A model generated the notes under the pieces. That model saw only the letters and a program-made list of their open reading frames with translations. It was not told the DNA's origin and made no database searches. Shown piece by piece: positions 1 through 5,935 of a stretch of 18,754 bases of DNA (positions within the stretch are counted from its first letter, which is position 1; every line of letters starts with the position of its first letter). The DNA lies in contig BNWJ01000016.1 in assembly GCA_025998735.1 (NCBI GenBank), positions 1-18,754 of the forward strand. The letters run 5' to 3'. The stretch is from Alphaproteobacteria bacterium. Lineage in GTDB: Bacteria > Pseudomonadota > Alphaproteobacteria > UBA3830. The position numbers and the translations under genes are program-made.

Positions 1-244
1 ATGATAAAATTTCCGTTAATGGTTGAAAATTTTTGTGATTTTGGCGATTTTTAACGTTTTTGTGGGAAAATGGCATCTGGTGGAAGAGGTCCTGCGTGCA
101 TCGGGAAATCCCAAAACTCGAAAATTTTCAGGGTTTCTACAAACTGCTGGGGTGGCAAGATATATAATATAATGTTCTCTAACAAAGCGTCAAGCATTAT
201 TTTGTTTTTACTTTTTATTGCAAAAACCCGATGATGCGATAATA

Positions 245-278
245 CAAAAAAGGCTCCTTCACAAATGCAAAGAAGCCC
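245..278 (-). terminator. Rho-independent terminator of the RRM gene
   Basis: Read on the minus strand, an 8-bp stem (GGCTTCTT paired with AAGGAGCC, with one A/C mismatch) closes a loop of about nine bases and is followed directly by TTTTTTGT. It lies about 30 bases past the stop codon of the RRM gene, so it most simply ends that transcript. Confidence 0.7.
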
Positions 279-304
279 AATGTACTTATTATATTAAATA
301 TAAA

Positions 305-664
305 TTAGCTGCGTGGTCTACCGCGACCGCCGTCACGATCACCGCCTCTAAAACCACCGCCGCCGAAGCCACCGCTACGATGACCGCCACCATCACGACT
401 GCCGCCGGATGGAGCACCAGTAGAGCGAGATTCAGAAACAAACATTGTTCTTCCATCTAGTTCTGCTTTATTCATTTTTTCGATAGCACTTGCTGCTTCA
501 GCGTCCGTCGACATTTCTACGAATCCGAACCCTTTACTTCTACCGCTAACCCTGTCTTTCACAACAGTAGCCGATTGAACGGTACCAAATTGAGAGAAGG
601 CTTCCCTTAAAGAATCATCCGACACACCATATGCCAGATTTCCAACATGTAACTTTTTTACCAT
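305..664 (-). CDS. Glycine-rich RRM-type RNA-binding protein
   Basis: A 119-residue protein with one RNA recognition motif (residues about 3-80) and a Gly/Arg/Ser-rich tail (about 82-119). Both signature strips are visible: RNP2 as KLHVGNLA near residue 4 and RNP1 as SKGFGFVEM near residue 43. Bacterial members of this family are small single-RRM proteins that bind RNA in the cytoplasm, often cold- or stress-induced; the exact RNA target is unknown. The Gly-Gly-rich tail resembles cyanobacterial Rbp and plant glycine-rich proteins. The ATG at 664 has a weak GGTGA ribosome site only 3-4 bases upstream. A perfect 8-bp inverted repeat lies in the leader, and a terminator follows the gene, so it is probably a single-gene unit. 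Confidence 0.93.
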   Translation of the reverse strand: MVKKLHVGNLAYGVSDDSLREAFSQFGTVQSATVVKDRVSGRSKGFGFVEMSTDAEAASAIEKMNKAELDGRTMFVSESRSTGAPSGGSRDGGGHRSGGFGGGGFRGGDRDGGRGRPRS

Positions 665-682
665 AATTCACCAATATTAGAA

Positions 683-718
683 GGAGCTTGCCAATAATAC
701 CCGAGCCCACCAAGCTCC
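683..718 (-). promoter_or_regulatory. Leader hairpin upstream of the RRM gene
   Basis: GGAGCTTG at 683-690 and CAAGCTCC at 711-718 are perfect 8-bp inverted repeats separated by 20 bases, in the leader 19-54 bases upstream of the RRM start codon. The position suggests a 5'-UTR structure, for example a temperature-sensitive or autoregulatory element, but a protein-binding operator is equally possible. No T-run follows, so it does not look like an attenuator. Confidence 0.45.
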
Positions 719-878
719 CGAAGCAATGGACCAGATACATACTTTTAGCACAAAAAAAACAATCTTACAAAACAAAAATGAAGGTTATGTACAACTGTCA
801 CTTTTTTAACACGAGAACACCACAAAACACACAGAAAAAATCCATTTTCCCGCTATGAAATATGTCCTTATAATAAAG

Positions 879-1136
879 TTATTTCCCCGATACGACGGAT
901 ACAACACATCTACCGCATGAGTTTTTCAAAAACCTCACAACGCCATCGGATACGGCAAACAAAGTATGATCTCTGCCAATGCCAACGTTATCGCCGGCTT
1001 TGAATTTTGTACCACGCTGTCTGACAATGATATTACCGGATAGCACAGACTGCCCGCCAAATCGTTTCACACCAAGTCGCTTACTTTCTGAATCGCGACC
1101 GTTCTTGGAACTACCACCAGCTTTTTTTGTAGCCAT
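879..1136 (-). CDS. rpmA: 50S ribosomal protein L27
   Basis: An 85-residue protein matching L27 throughout: an N-terminal [21 protein letters not shown] that reaches the peptidyl-transferase centre, the central [12 protein letters not shown] motif, and the GRDHTLFA motif. L27 helps position tRNA in the large subunit. The N-terminus has no Firmicutes-type cleavable extension. It starts 9 bases after the rplU stop codon on the same strand, the standard rplU-rpmA operon. The obgE GTPase gene that often follows rpmA is absent; about 215 bases of AT-rich sequence separate it from the RRM gene. Confidence 0.98.
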   Translation of the reverse strand: MATKKAGGSSKNGRDSESKRLGVKRFGGQSVLSGNIIVRQRGTKFKAGDNVGIGRDHTLFAVSDGVVRFLKNSCGRCVVSVVSGK

Positions 1137-1145
1137 ATCTTACTC

Positions 1146-1457
1146 CTAATGCTTAATTTCTTCGATTTTAAGAATTGTCACAGGCTGACGGTGCCCATTC
1201 TTTCTGCGATAATTTTTACGACGACTCTTTTTGAAGATCAAAATCGTCTTCTGTTTTTTCTGATCCACAACGCTTGCTCTCACAACCGCCCCGGATACAA
1301 CTGGAGTGCCAAGCACAACATTCCCATCTTTTTCCGTCATGAGAACGTCCTTTATTTCAATGGACTCTCCAATTTCATGGGGAAGCTTCTCAACAGACAC
1401 GAAATCTCCGGCCTTAACTTTATATTGCTTCCCGCCTGTTTTTATAACTGCAAGCAT
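1146..1457 (-). CDS. rplU: 50S ribosomal protein L21
   Basis: A 103-residue protein with the L21 opening MLAVIKTGGKQYKV and the rRNA-binding C-terminal block IFKKSRRKNYRRKNGHRQ, whose spacing is typical of alphaproteobacterial L21. It binds 23S rRNA in the large subunit. The ATG is preceded by AAAGGA at a spacing of about seven bases. It is first in a two-gene operon with rpmA, and a sigma70-like promoter lies just upstream. Confidence 0.98.
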   Translation of the reverse strand: MLAVIKTGGKQYKVKAGDFVSVEKLPHEIGESIEIKDVLMTEKDGNVVLGTPVVSGAVVRASVVDQKKQKTILIFKKSRRKNYRRKNGHRQPVTILKIEEIKH

Positions 1458-1487
1458 AATACAATCCTTTTTATGATTCAGAAGGTA

Positions 1488-1516
1488 TTATTAAAGCATT
1501 TGCGCATTATTTTCAA
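1488..1516 (-). promoter_or_regulatory. Candidate rplU-rpmA promoter
   Basis: On the minus strand TTGAAA (1511-1516) is followed after 17 bases by TAATAA (1488-1493), about 30 bases upstream of the rplU start codon. The -35 is five of six to consensus and the -10 only three of six. Location and spacing support it. Confidence 0.4.
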
Positions 1517-1554
1517 GTAGTCTATCTCTATTTATTGGCTGCATCTCAGTTTTT

Positions 1555-1674
1555 TTCGGGGGGGAAGGTAAGACCTATCTTGAATATGTCAATGAGATGT
1601 ACACGTGTGGGATGGAAATAGAGCAGAAAATACATTTTGAATTGAATAAACGGAGAAAGGACACAATAACATGA
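1555..1674 (+). pseudogene. Possible decayed reading frame, no recognised family
   Basis: Plus-strand frame with coding-like composition, including KTYLEYVNEMYTCGMEIEQ, running about 40 codons to a TGA at 1672-1674. It has no good start codon with a ribosome site and begins at a T7-CG7 tract (1550-1564), where a slippage-type frameshift could have occurred. It could be the tail of a degraded gene or chance. The rest of the stretch between rplU and tRNA-Glu shows nothing else. Confidence 0.2.
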
Positions 1675-1719
1675 GACAAACACGCGATCGAAACTGCACG
1701 AAACGCTATTTCGATAACG

Positions 1720-1795
1720 TGGCGTCCCCTAGGGAATTCGAATCCCTGTTACCGCCGTGAGAGGGCGATGTCCTAGGCCACTAGACGAAGGGGAC
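1720..1795 (-). tRNA. tRNA-Glu (anticodon CTC)
   Basis: The minus strand folds as a 76-base tRNA: acceptor GTCCCCT pairs with AGGGGAC, discriminator G73 is followed by an encoded CCA, and the T arm contains GTTCGAA-type bases (GGATTCGAATCC). The anticodon stem CGCC/GGCG encloses the loop CTCTCAC, giving anticodon CTC for GAG codons. It stands alone between rplU and the plus-strand TPR gene. The stretch from 1796 to about 2160 upstream of it holds no gene that I can support. Confidence 0.95.
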
Positions 1796-2168
1796 ATTTC
1801 TTCTGAAGCACACCTATCCGAGGAAATACACGCGCCCCTCACACGGATACACGAGATCCAAAACACGAACTGATGGCCATACTACAACGATAATAATATT
1901 AAATCAAGTGCCAATGACAGAGCTGTCTCTCGAAGATTTCGCGATGTGTTTTGTTGGGATTTGAGCAATTTCAAACGTTAAGGCCTTATTCAGCGGACTT
2001 GCATGATCTAAAAATGCACAAATGAATTATCAAAAAACGATCGATTGCGGTGTTTTTTATACCACAGCGCGCTTTGATCTTCATGACAACTCAAGTGAAT
2101 CACTGAAATATCAACAAAAAATATCGATGTTTTTTTATGCATAGGCCATGCCATTTTTTTGTCTTGTG

Positions 2169-2197
2169 TTGACAAGTGTTCTTTTCTGTGTTACTTT
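2169..2197 (+). promoter_or_regulatory. Candidate promoter of the TPR-like gene
   Basis: A perfect TTGACA (2169-2174) is followed after exactly 17 bases by TACTTT (2192-2197). It lies inside the longest possible reading frame (ATG at 2148), which argues that translation really begins downstream at 2238. Confidence 0.45.
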
Positions 2198-2237
2198 GAA
2201 CATAGTTTTTATCAGATATTATAAAATGGGGTGTGAA

Positions 2238-3812
2238 ATGATAATAAAAATTAGCGGTAGAGTATTGGCTCTTGTGCTTTCATGTGTTTGGGCAGTGCAT
2301 GTGGAAGGTATGAATGGGGTTTATAATGATTTTATTGACCGCTGCGGGAGAATGGAGGGAACGATTCTTAAGACAGAACCAAAAGGTCTTAAAATCTCCG
2401 CAACTGAATACGTGCCAGGACTATATTGTTATGTGCTTTCGGGAAACAAAGAGCCCGTTAGAGTCAACTCTAAAAAGATTGAAGATTTTGCAAAAGCAAT
2501 GGGCATAGACTTTACGCCTGGCTATGTCTGTCATGACGCAGGTAAAGGCGCTACTTTTTATCAATACTTAAAGCTTGATAACGATCCGGAGAGTATAGCA
2601 GCTGCTGGTGAAGCGAGAAGGGACGCAGAAGCTGCGGCAGTGAAACGAGCAGCAGTTGAAGTAGCCGGAGCAGGGGGCGATTCATCGGATTCAGAGGAGT
2701 CATCAGAGGAAGAAAATGCAAAAGGCACTCCTGCTAAAAAAAAGCAAAACAAATCAGGCAAAAGAAGACGAGCAAAAGGAAAGTCAAAAGCGATGGCGAC
2801 AAGATCGATGATACAAGAAGATTCTGCCCAAAAGCGCAAGAAGGTACAAGAGAGAATGGCGCATGAAAAAAAGGAGGCGCAAGAGACCAAAAAACGTGAA
2901 CAAGAGAAAAAGCGTATTGAAGCAGAGGAAGCACAAAAAAGGAAAAGGCTTGAAGACGGGGTTATGGAAATTGAACGGCAGATAGATGAGGCTCATGGGA
3001 AACATGAAGGTCTAGATGTGTGCGCTAGCAAACTTTTGGGGCTTGCCTGCGCGTATTGTCCAGTGGAGTTTTTTGAACAAAATATGGAATGTTGTAGCCT
3101 GTATGGAGGTAGCGAGGAAGTTCCGGATGACCCCAGAACGTCAATGGCCATCGCGCGGGCTTTTCCCCTTCTGGGGAAATATCATCCCCAGGATTGCGAG
3201 AAATCTGTCGCACTGATTCGCCGAGCTGCCGATCTGAATTCTAATAGAGCTCAGAGCTTTTTGGGCCTTATGTGTTACCACGGTTGTCCTCCATACATAA
3301 GCAGAGATCTTGATAGAGCCATGGTATATTATCAAAACGCTTATGAGCAAAGCAAGAATCCTGAGTTCATAAGCGAAATTGCAAAAATATTGATAGAGAA
3401 ACAAGAATACGATAAAGCCATTGAATATTATCAAAAAGCTTATGAGCAAAACAAGAATCCTGAGTTCATAAGCAAAATTGCAAAAATATTGATAGAGAAA
3501 CAGGAATACGATAAAGCCATTGAATTGTGTGACGAAGCTTATAAGCAAAACCATGACAACGCGATCATAGACAATATTGCAAATGATTTGCTGACGGCAA
3601 AACAGTATGACAAACTCATCAGATGGCTCTCGGAAAACTTTGCCTCGGATGCACCCGGGGTTCAACTTTACCTTGGGATGGCATATAGGGACAAAGGAAA
3701 CATAGAGAAAGCGATTGAACATTTAACGGAAGCCGTGCATCAAAAAGATCCATTGGCTCATTTCGTATTAGACAATATACATCACCCGGAGAAATATGGA
3801 AATAAAGTATAA
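2238..3812 (+). CDS. Secreted coiled-coil and Sel1/TPR-like repeat protein
   Basis: About 524 residues with no recognised family over the full length. I chose ATG 2238 because GGGG sits six bases upstream, a TTGACA promoter lies after the in-frame ATG at 2148, and the product then starts with a clean signal peptide (MIIKISGRVLALVLSCVWA). Then come a short globular part with several Cys (to about residue 115), an acidic Ser/Glu patch (near 150), a Lys/Arg patch, a charged coiled coil (about 195-255), and a helical-repeat region (about 295-515). The last contains an RAQSFLGLMCYHG Sel1-like unit and 33-residue TPR-like units with the EYDKAIE motif. Such repeats usually mediate protein contacts; export suggests an envelope or host-directed role. 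The stop at 3810 is followed by 28 further in-frame codons including the next stop. Confidence 0.8.
   Translation: MIIKISGRVLALVLSCVWAVHVEGMNGVYNDFIDRCGRMEGTILKTEPKGLKISATEYVPGLYCYVLSGNKEPVRVNSKKIEDFAKAMGIDFTPGYVCHDAGKGATFYQYLKLDNDPESIAAAGEARRDAEAAAVKRAAVEVAGAGGDSSDSEESSEEENAKGTPAKKKQNKSGKRRRAKGKSKAMATRSMIQEDSAQKRKKVQERMAHEKKEAQETKKREQEKKRIEAEEAQKRKRLEDGVMEIERQIDEAHGKHEGLDVCASKLLGLACAYCPVEFFEQNMECCSLYGGSEEVPDDPRTSMAIARAFPLLGKYHPQDCEKSVALIRRAADLNSNRAQSFLGLMCYHGCPPYISRDLDRAMVYYQNAYEQSKNPEFISEIAKILIEKQEYDKAIEYYQKAYEQNKNPEFISKIAKILIEKQEYDKAIELCDEAYKQNHDNAIIDNIANDLLTAKQYDKLIRWLSENFASDAPGVQLYLGMAYRDKGNIEKAIEHLTEAVHQKDPLAHFVLDNIHHPEKYGNKV
3326..3522 (+). repeat. 99-bp tandem duplication inside the TPR-like gene
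   Basis: Two adjacent copies with a period of 99 bases (for example TATTATC at 3327 and again at 3426) are almost identical and each encodes a 33-residue unit built around NPEFIS and AKILIEKQEYDKAIE. A third, diverged 33-residue unit follows (about 3525-3623, ending AKQYDKLIR). Near-identity of the first two units indicates recent duplication or gene conversion. Confidence 0.9.
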
Positions 3813-3896
3813 GAGCGTAAACATCTAGCGGAAGGCAAGCGTCAAGAAGATGAATTTGCTGATACCATATTGAACCTGCTCCCCGAAGCAGAATAA
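3813..3896 (+). pseudogene. In-frame tail beyond the TPR gene stop codon
   Basis: Immediately after the TAA of the TPR-like gene the same frame stays open for 27 codons to a second TAA at 3894-3896. The translated tail (ERKHLAEGKRQEDEFADTIL and onward) is charged and helical like the upstream part. This fits a nonsense mutation that shortened the protein by about 28 residues. A natural extension by readthrough is less likely. Confidence 0.45.
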
Positions 3897-3912
3897 GCGT
3901 CACACAACCATA

Positions 3913-3934
3913 GCGGCAAGCTTAACCTTGCCGC
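3913..3934. terminator. Bidirectional hairpin between convergent genes
   Basis: A perfect 8-bp stem GCGGCAAG/CTTGCCGC with loop CTTAAC lies between the plus-strand TPR-like gene and the minus-strand bax-like gene. On the plus strand CGCCTTGTTTT follows, a modest T-run. It probably terminates the plus transcript and may serve both. Confidence 0.65.
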
Positions 3935-3969
3935 CGCCTTGTTTTCCAAAACAGTGCTCGCGTGCGCAG

Positions 3970-4779
3970 TTAGCTGTATACTCTATCGAGAGTGGCCAGG
4001 TTATATTCCCGTATCAGGCGCTGCAGTTGGTCATTATAATTTCTGCTTTTGGCGTATTGCCCGAGGGCTTTCGATAGTTTCGCCCCATCTATTTTTTGCG
4101 AACCATCTAGCATTTTTCTGCGTATTTTTCTGAAATTTTTATAACATGGATTGACGTTCAAAGTCTTTGTATACGCAACTACTGATTCAAGCAATGTATC
4201 AAACGCAAGTAATTTGCGACTGTTCTGCATCATACCAAAAAATGCATTTTTCCGATGTATTGCAGAATGGCTTCCGAATCCACTCTCCAAAGATGCCTGC
4301 GCTACAGTCAGCGACGATGGAACGGGAACTACTCTTCGCAGCAGCTCATCAATATTTTCCGATTGATAAAATGAGCATATCATATCGAAAGTCTGTTGTT
4401 CCGAATTCGTCAGCGCAATCTTTGCTTTCATCTTTTTGCTAACCATGATTACAAAAGATCTATGCTCCATAATTATTTGGTTTACATAATTTGAGACAGC
4501 TGCAATTGCTTTTATAAACATCTCCCGATCTGTTTTTGAAGTGCGCTTCGTGCGTTTTACTGAACAAAGAGCGATCCCAGGAATTGCTATATTCCTAGTT
4601 TTATCCAATTTTATATCATCGAGAATCTTATGATAGATCTTATCATGGCTTTTATTAGTGAGATGGCACTTAAACAACTTGTTCCTAACGCTTCTCGCGT
4701 CCCCTTTGGCTTCAACAGAAGGATGGGAAAAAACAACTAGAAAAGCGGCGACAACAAAAGAACAACAACGTGTAATCAT
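3970..4779 (-). CDS. Bax-like / GH73 glucosaminidase-type peptidoglycan hydrolase
   Basis: A 269-residue protein with a signal peptide (residues 1-24, cleavage near VEA/KG). The C-terminal half matches the glucosaminidase fold of E. coli Bax and FlgJ: LTVAQASLESGFGSH carries the catalytic Glu (E165), followed by NAFFGMM, an SVVAYTKTLNVNP helix and a KLSKALGQYAKSRNYNDQL segment, the order seen in Bax. The family cleaves the GlcNAc-MurNAc bond of peptidoglycan in the periplasm. Residues 25-130 are less conserved. It starts 18 bases after the nfu stop, so the two are probably co-transcribed; GGGATC stands seven bases before the ATG. FlgJ is unlikely, since no rod-cap domain or flagellar neighbour is seen. 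Confidence 0.85.
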   Translation of the reverse strand: MITRCCSFVVAAFLVVFSHPSVEAKGDARSVRNKLFKCHLTNKSHDKIYHKILDDIKLDKTRNIAIPGIALCSVKRTKRTSKTDREMFIKAIAAVSNYVNQIIMEHRSFVIMVSKKMKAKIALTNSEQQTFDMICSFYQSENIDELLRRVVPVPSSLTVAQASLESGFGSHSAIHRKNAFFGMMQNSRKLLAFDTLLESVVAYTKTLNVNPCYKNFRKIRRKMLDGSQKIDGAKLSKALGQYAKSRNYNDQLQRLIREYNLATLDRVYS

Positions 4780-4797
4780 GTACAGATCCCAAAAATA

Positions 4798-5040
4798 TTA
4801 AACGGCAACAACAACAAGATCTTCCGACACAAGATGCTGAACAGTCTTCTCAACACCATATTTTAACGTTTCAGAGGCTCTTGGACAGCAGGAACAAGCT
4901 CCATGCAATTTTACATACAGCCTATTTCCCTGCAGCGATACCACGGAAATATCACCGCCATCCATATTGAGTTGTGGCTTTATATTTGTATTTACAACTT
5001 CTAACACTTTTTCTAACAACGCATGATCACACGATTCCAT
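4798..5040 (-). CDS. NifU C-terminal (NFU) domain iron-sulfur carrier
   Basis: An 80-residue single-domain protein. It contains PQLNMDGGDISVVS and the cluster-binding motif GACSCCPRASETLKYGVE, in which the CxxC cysteines (C-S-C-C) hold an Fe-S cluster. NFU proteins pass assembled clusters to apo-enzymes in the cytoplasm. I chose the ATG at 5040: GGGAG lies about eight bases upstream, and the homologous region begins there. An in-frame ATG at 5148 would add 36 hydrophobic residues atypical for the family. The bax-like gene follows after an 18-base gap. Confidence 0.9.
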   Translation of the reverse strand: MESCDHALLEKVLEVVNTNIKPQLNMDGGDISVVSLQGNRLYVKLHGACSCCPRASETLKYGVEKTVQHLVSEDLVVVAV

Positions 5041-5188
5041 GAACCTAACTCCCAACAATACGCGGCTACATGGTAACAATATAAAACACAAGTGTAAATA
5101 CCACGTTAATACAGCAAAAAAAATCAAAAAAAAGCGATTTGGGGGCATTTTTATTAAAATAACCGAATTTTAGGAATTTGAAAAGTGG

Positions 5189-5428
5189 TTAAGAAAAGAG
5201 CTTGATGAATCCGCTAACAATAGCGAAAACGCCAAACAATCCGATAGCAATTGAGGCAACGTATTTGATCTTAATCAGCAATTCCCCGGAAATCCTATAT
5301 TTTATGTTGAAAAGAAAAGCTCCAAGTAACAAATAAAATGTATTAGAATCGGAGAAAATGCCAGAAATCATGGATAGAGATTCGGAAAAGGTTACCGCTT
5401 CTTGTCCGACAATAATTGGAGAAAATGC
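5189..5428 (-). pseudogene. Truncated membrane protein frame
   Basis: The frame holds two hydrophobic segments, FYLLLGAFLF and YVASIAIGLFGVFAIVSGF, ending FIKLFS. The first ATG (5371) would give 60 residues but has no ribosome site. The frame stays open upstream for 19 more codons to 5428 with coding-like sequence (SPIIVGQEAVTFSESLS) and no start codon. It stops close to the inverted-repeat element beginning at 5451. I read it as the 3' end of a membrane protein gene cut off by rearrangement. A real 60-residue membrane protein using ATG 5371 remains possible. The family is not recognised. Confidence 0.4.
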
Positions 5429-5430
5429 TT

Positions 5431-5559
5431 ATGAAAAATATAATAGTCATGGAGAGTTTTCAGACAAATATAGTCGAGCGAGCTGGCGAAAAACTTTGGA
5501 ATTTCAGCAAAATAGACATGGTTGACATCAAGAAAAATGGGCGTTTTTGCCACAGATGA
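5431..5559 (+). CDS. Possible small ORF reading into the inverted-repeat element
   Basis: ATG at 5431 (or in frame at 5425) opens a 42-codon frame beginning MKNIIVMESFQTNIVERAG and ending GRFCHR. GGAG at 5418-5421 sits nine bases before ATG 5431. The frame starts outside the left inverted repeat and runs through it. It has no known relatives that I recognise and may be a gene fragment or chance. Confidence 0.2.
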   Translation: MKNIIVMESFQTNIVERAGEKLWNFSKIDMVDIKKNGRFCHR

Positions 5560-5699
5560 TGAAAGTGAGCCGCGTTATTTATGTTTTTGTCCCACAAAGC
5601 AAAAAAGATGTGTTTTCCCCGAGGTCAAACGCGTCTGTTTTATTGGAATTTCAGCAGTTTAACCTGATTTATTCGACTATATTTGTCTGAAAACTCTCC
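5451..5699. mobile_element. 249-bp element with perfect 27-nt inverted repeats
   Basis: The 27 bases at 5451-5477 (starting GGAGAGTTTTCAGAC) are the exact reverse complement of 5673-5699. Between them is 195 bases with no intact gene and a 14-base direct repeat (TTGGAATTTCAGCA at 5496-5509 and 5643-5656). Short length and outward-facing identical ends fit a MITE or a deletion derivative of an insertion sequence. I found no target-site duplication at the edges, so an invertible segment or a remnant is also possible. Confidence 0.55.
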
Positions 5700-5784
5700 C
5701 CAAGATGGCGAGAAGCTTCTTAGGCATTGTTCAGAGCCGGAGTATCGTGCTGCGTCTGCAGGATCACCCTACAAGACAAGCAAC

Positions 5785-5823
5785 GAGAGCACCATAACCT
5801 TTTTAGCGGTTGTGGTGCCCTCT
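5785..5823. repeat. Long imperfect hairpin
   Basis: GAGAGCACCATAACC (5785-5799) and GGTTGTGGTGCCCTCT (5808-5823) form a stem of about 16 bp with two internal mismatches around an 8-base loop. No T-run follows on the minus strand, so it is not an obvious terminator of the giant coiled-coil gene. It lies in the repeat-rich debris between the 249-bp element and that gene. Confidence 0.55.
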
Positions 5824-5833
5824 ACGAGCAATT

Positions 5834-5935
5834 CAGAGACCGTCGGATCGCAGGAGTGTAGCGCGACGACGGGATCCCCAGTCGAACAAAATCCATATGC
5901 GAACTTGCCCAGTGTAAAAGTACACACGTTAGTCG
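5834..5935. repeat. Dispersed repeat, copy A
   Basis: Shares ordered blocks with 9011-9107 in the same orientation: CAGAG, GTAGCGCGAC, GGATCC and GAACAAAATCC at nearly the same spacing, with only 1-2 base gaps over about 60 bases and weaker similarity afterwards. It ends at the 3' end of the giant coiled-coil gene. Confidence 0.65.

Noticed and set aside
161..170. TATAAT-like sequence in the left intergenic region
   Set aside because: No acceptable -35 element at 16-18 bases and no gene downstream on the plus strand. Bases 1-244 otherwise show only AT-rich sequence.
3141..3722. A 193-codon minus-strand frame opposite the TPR-like gene
   Set aside because: It owes its length to the 99-bp tandem duplication being open on both strands. 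It has no start signals or family resemblance, while the plus-strand gene has a signal peptide and repeat motifs.
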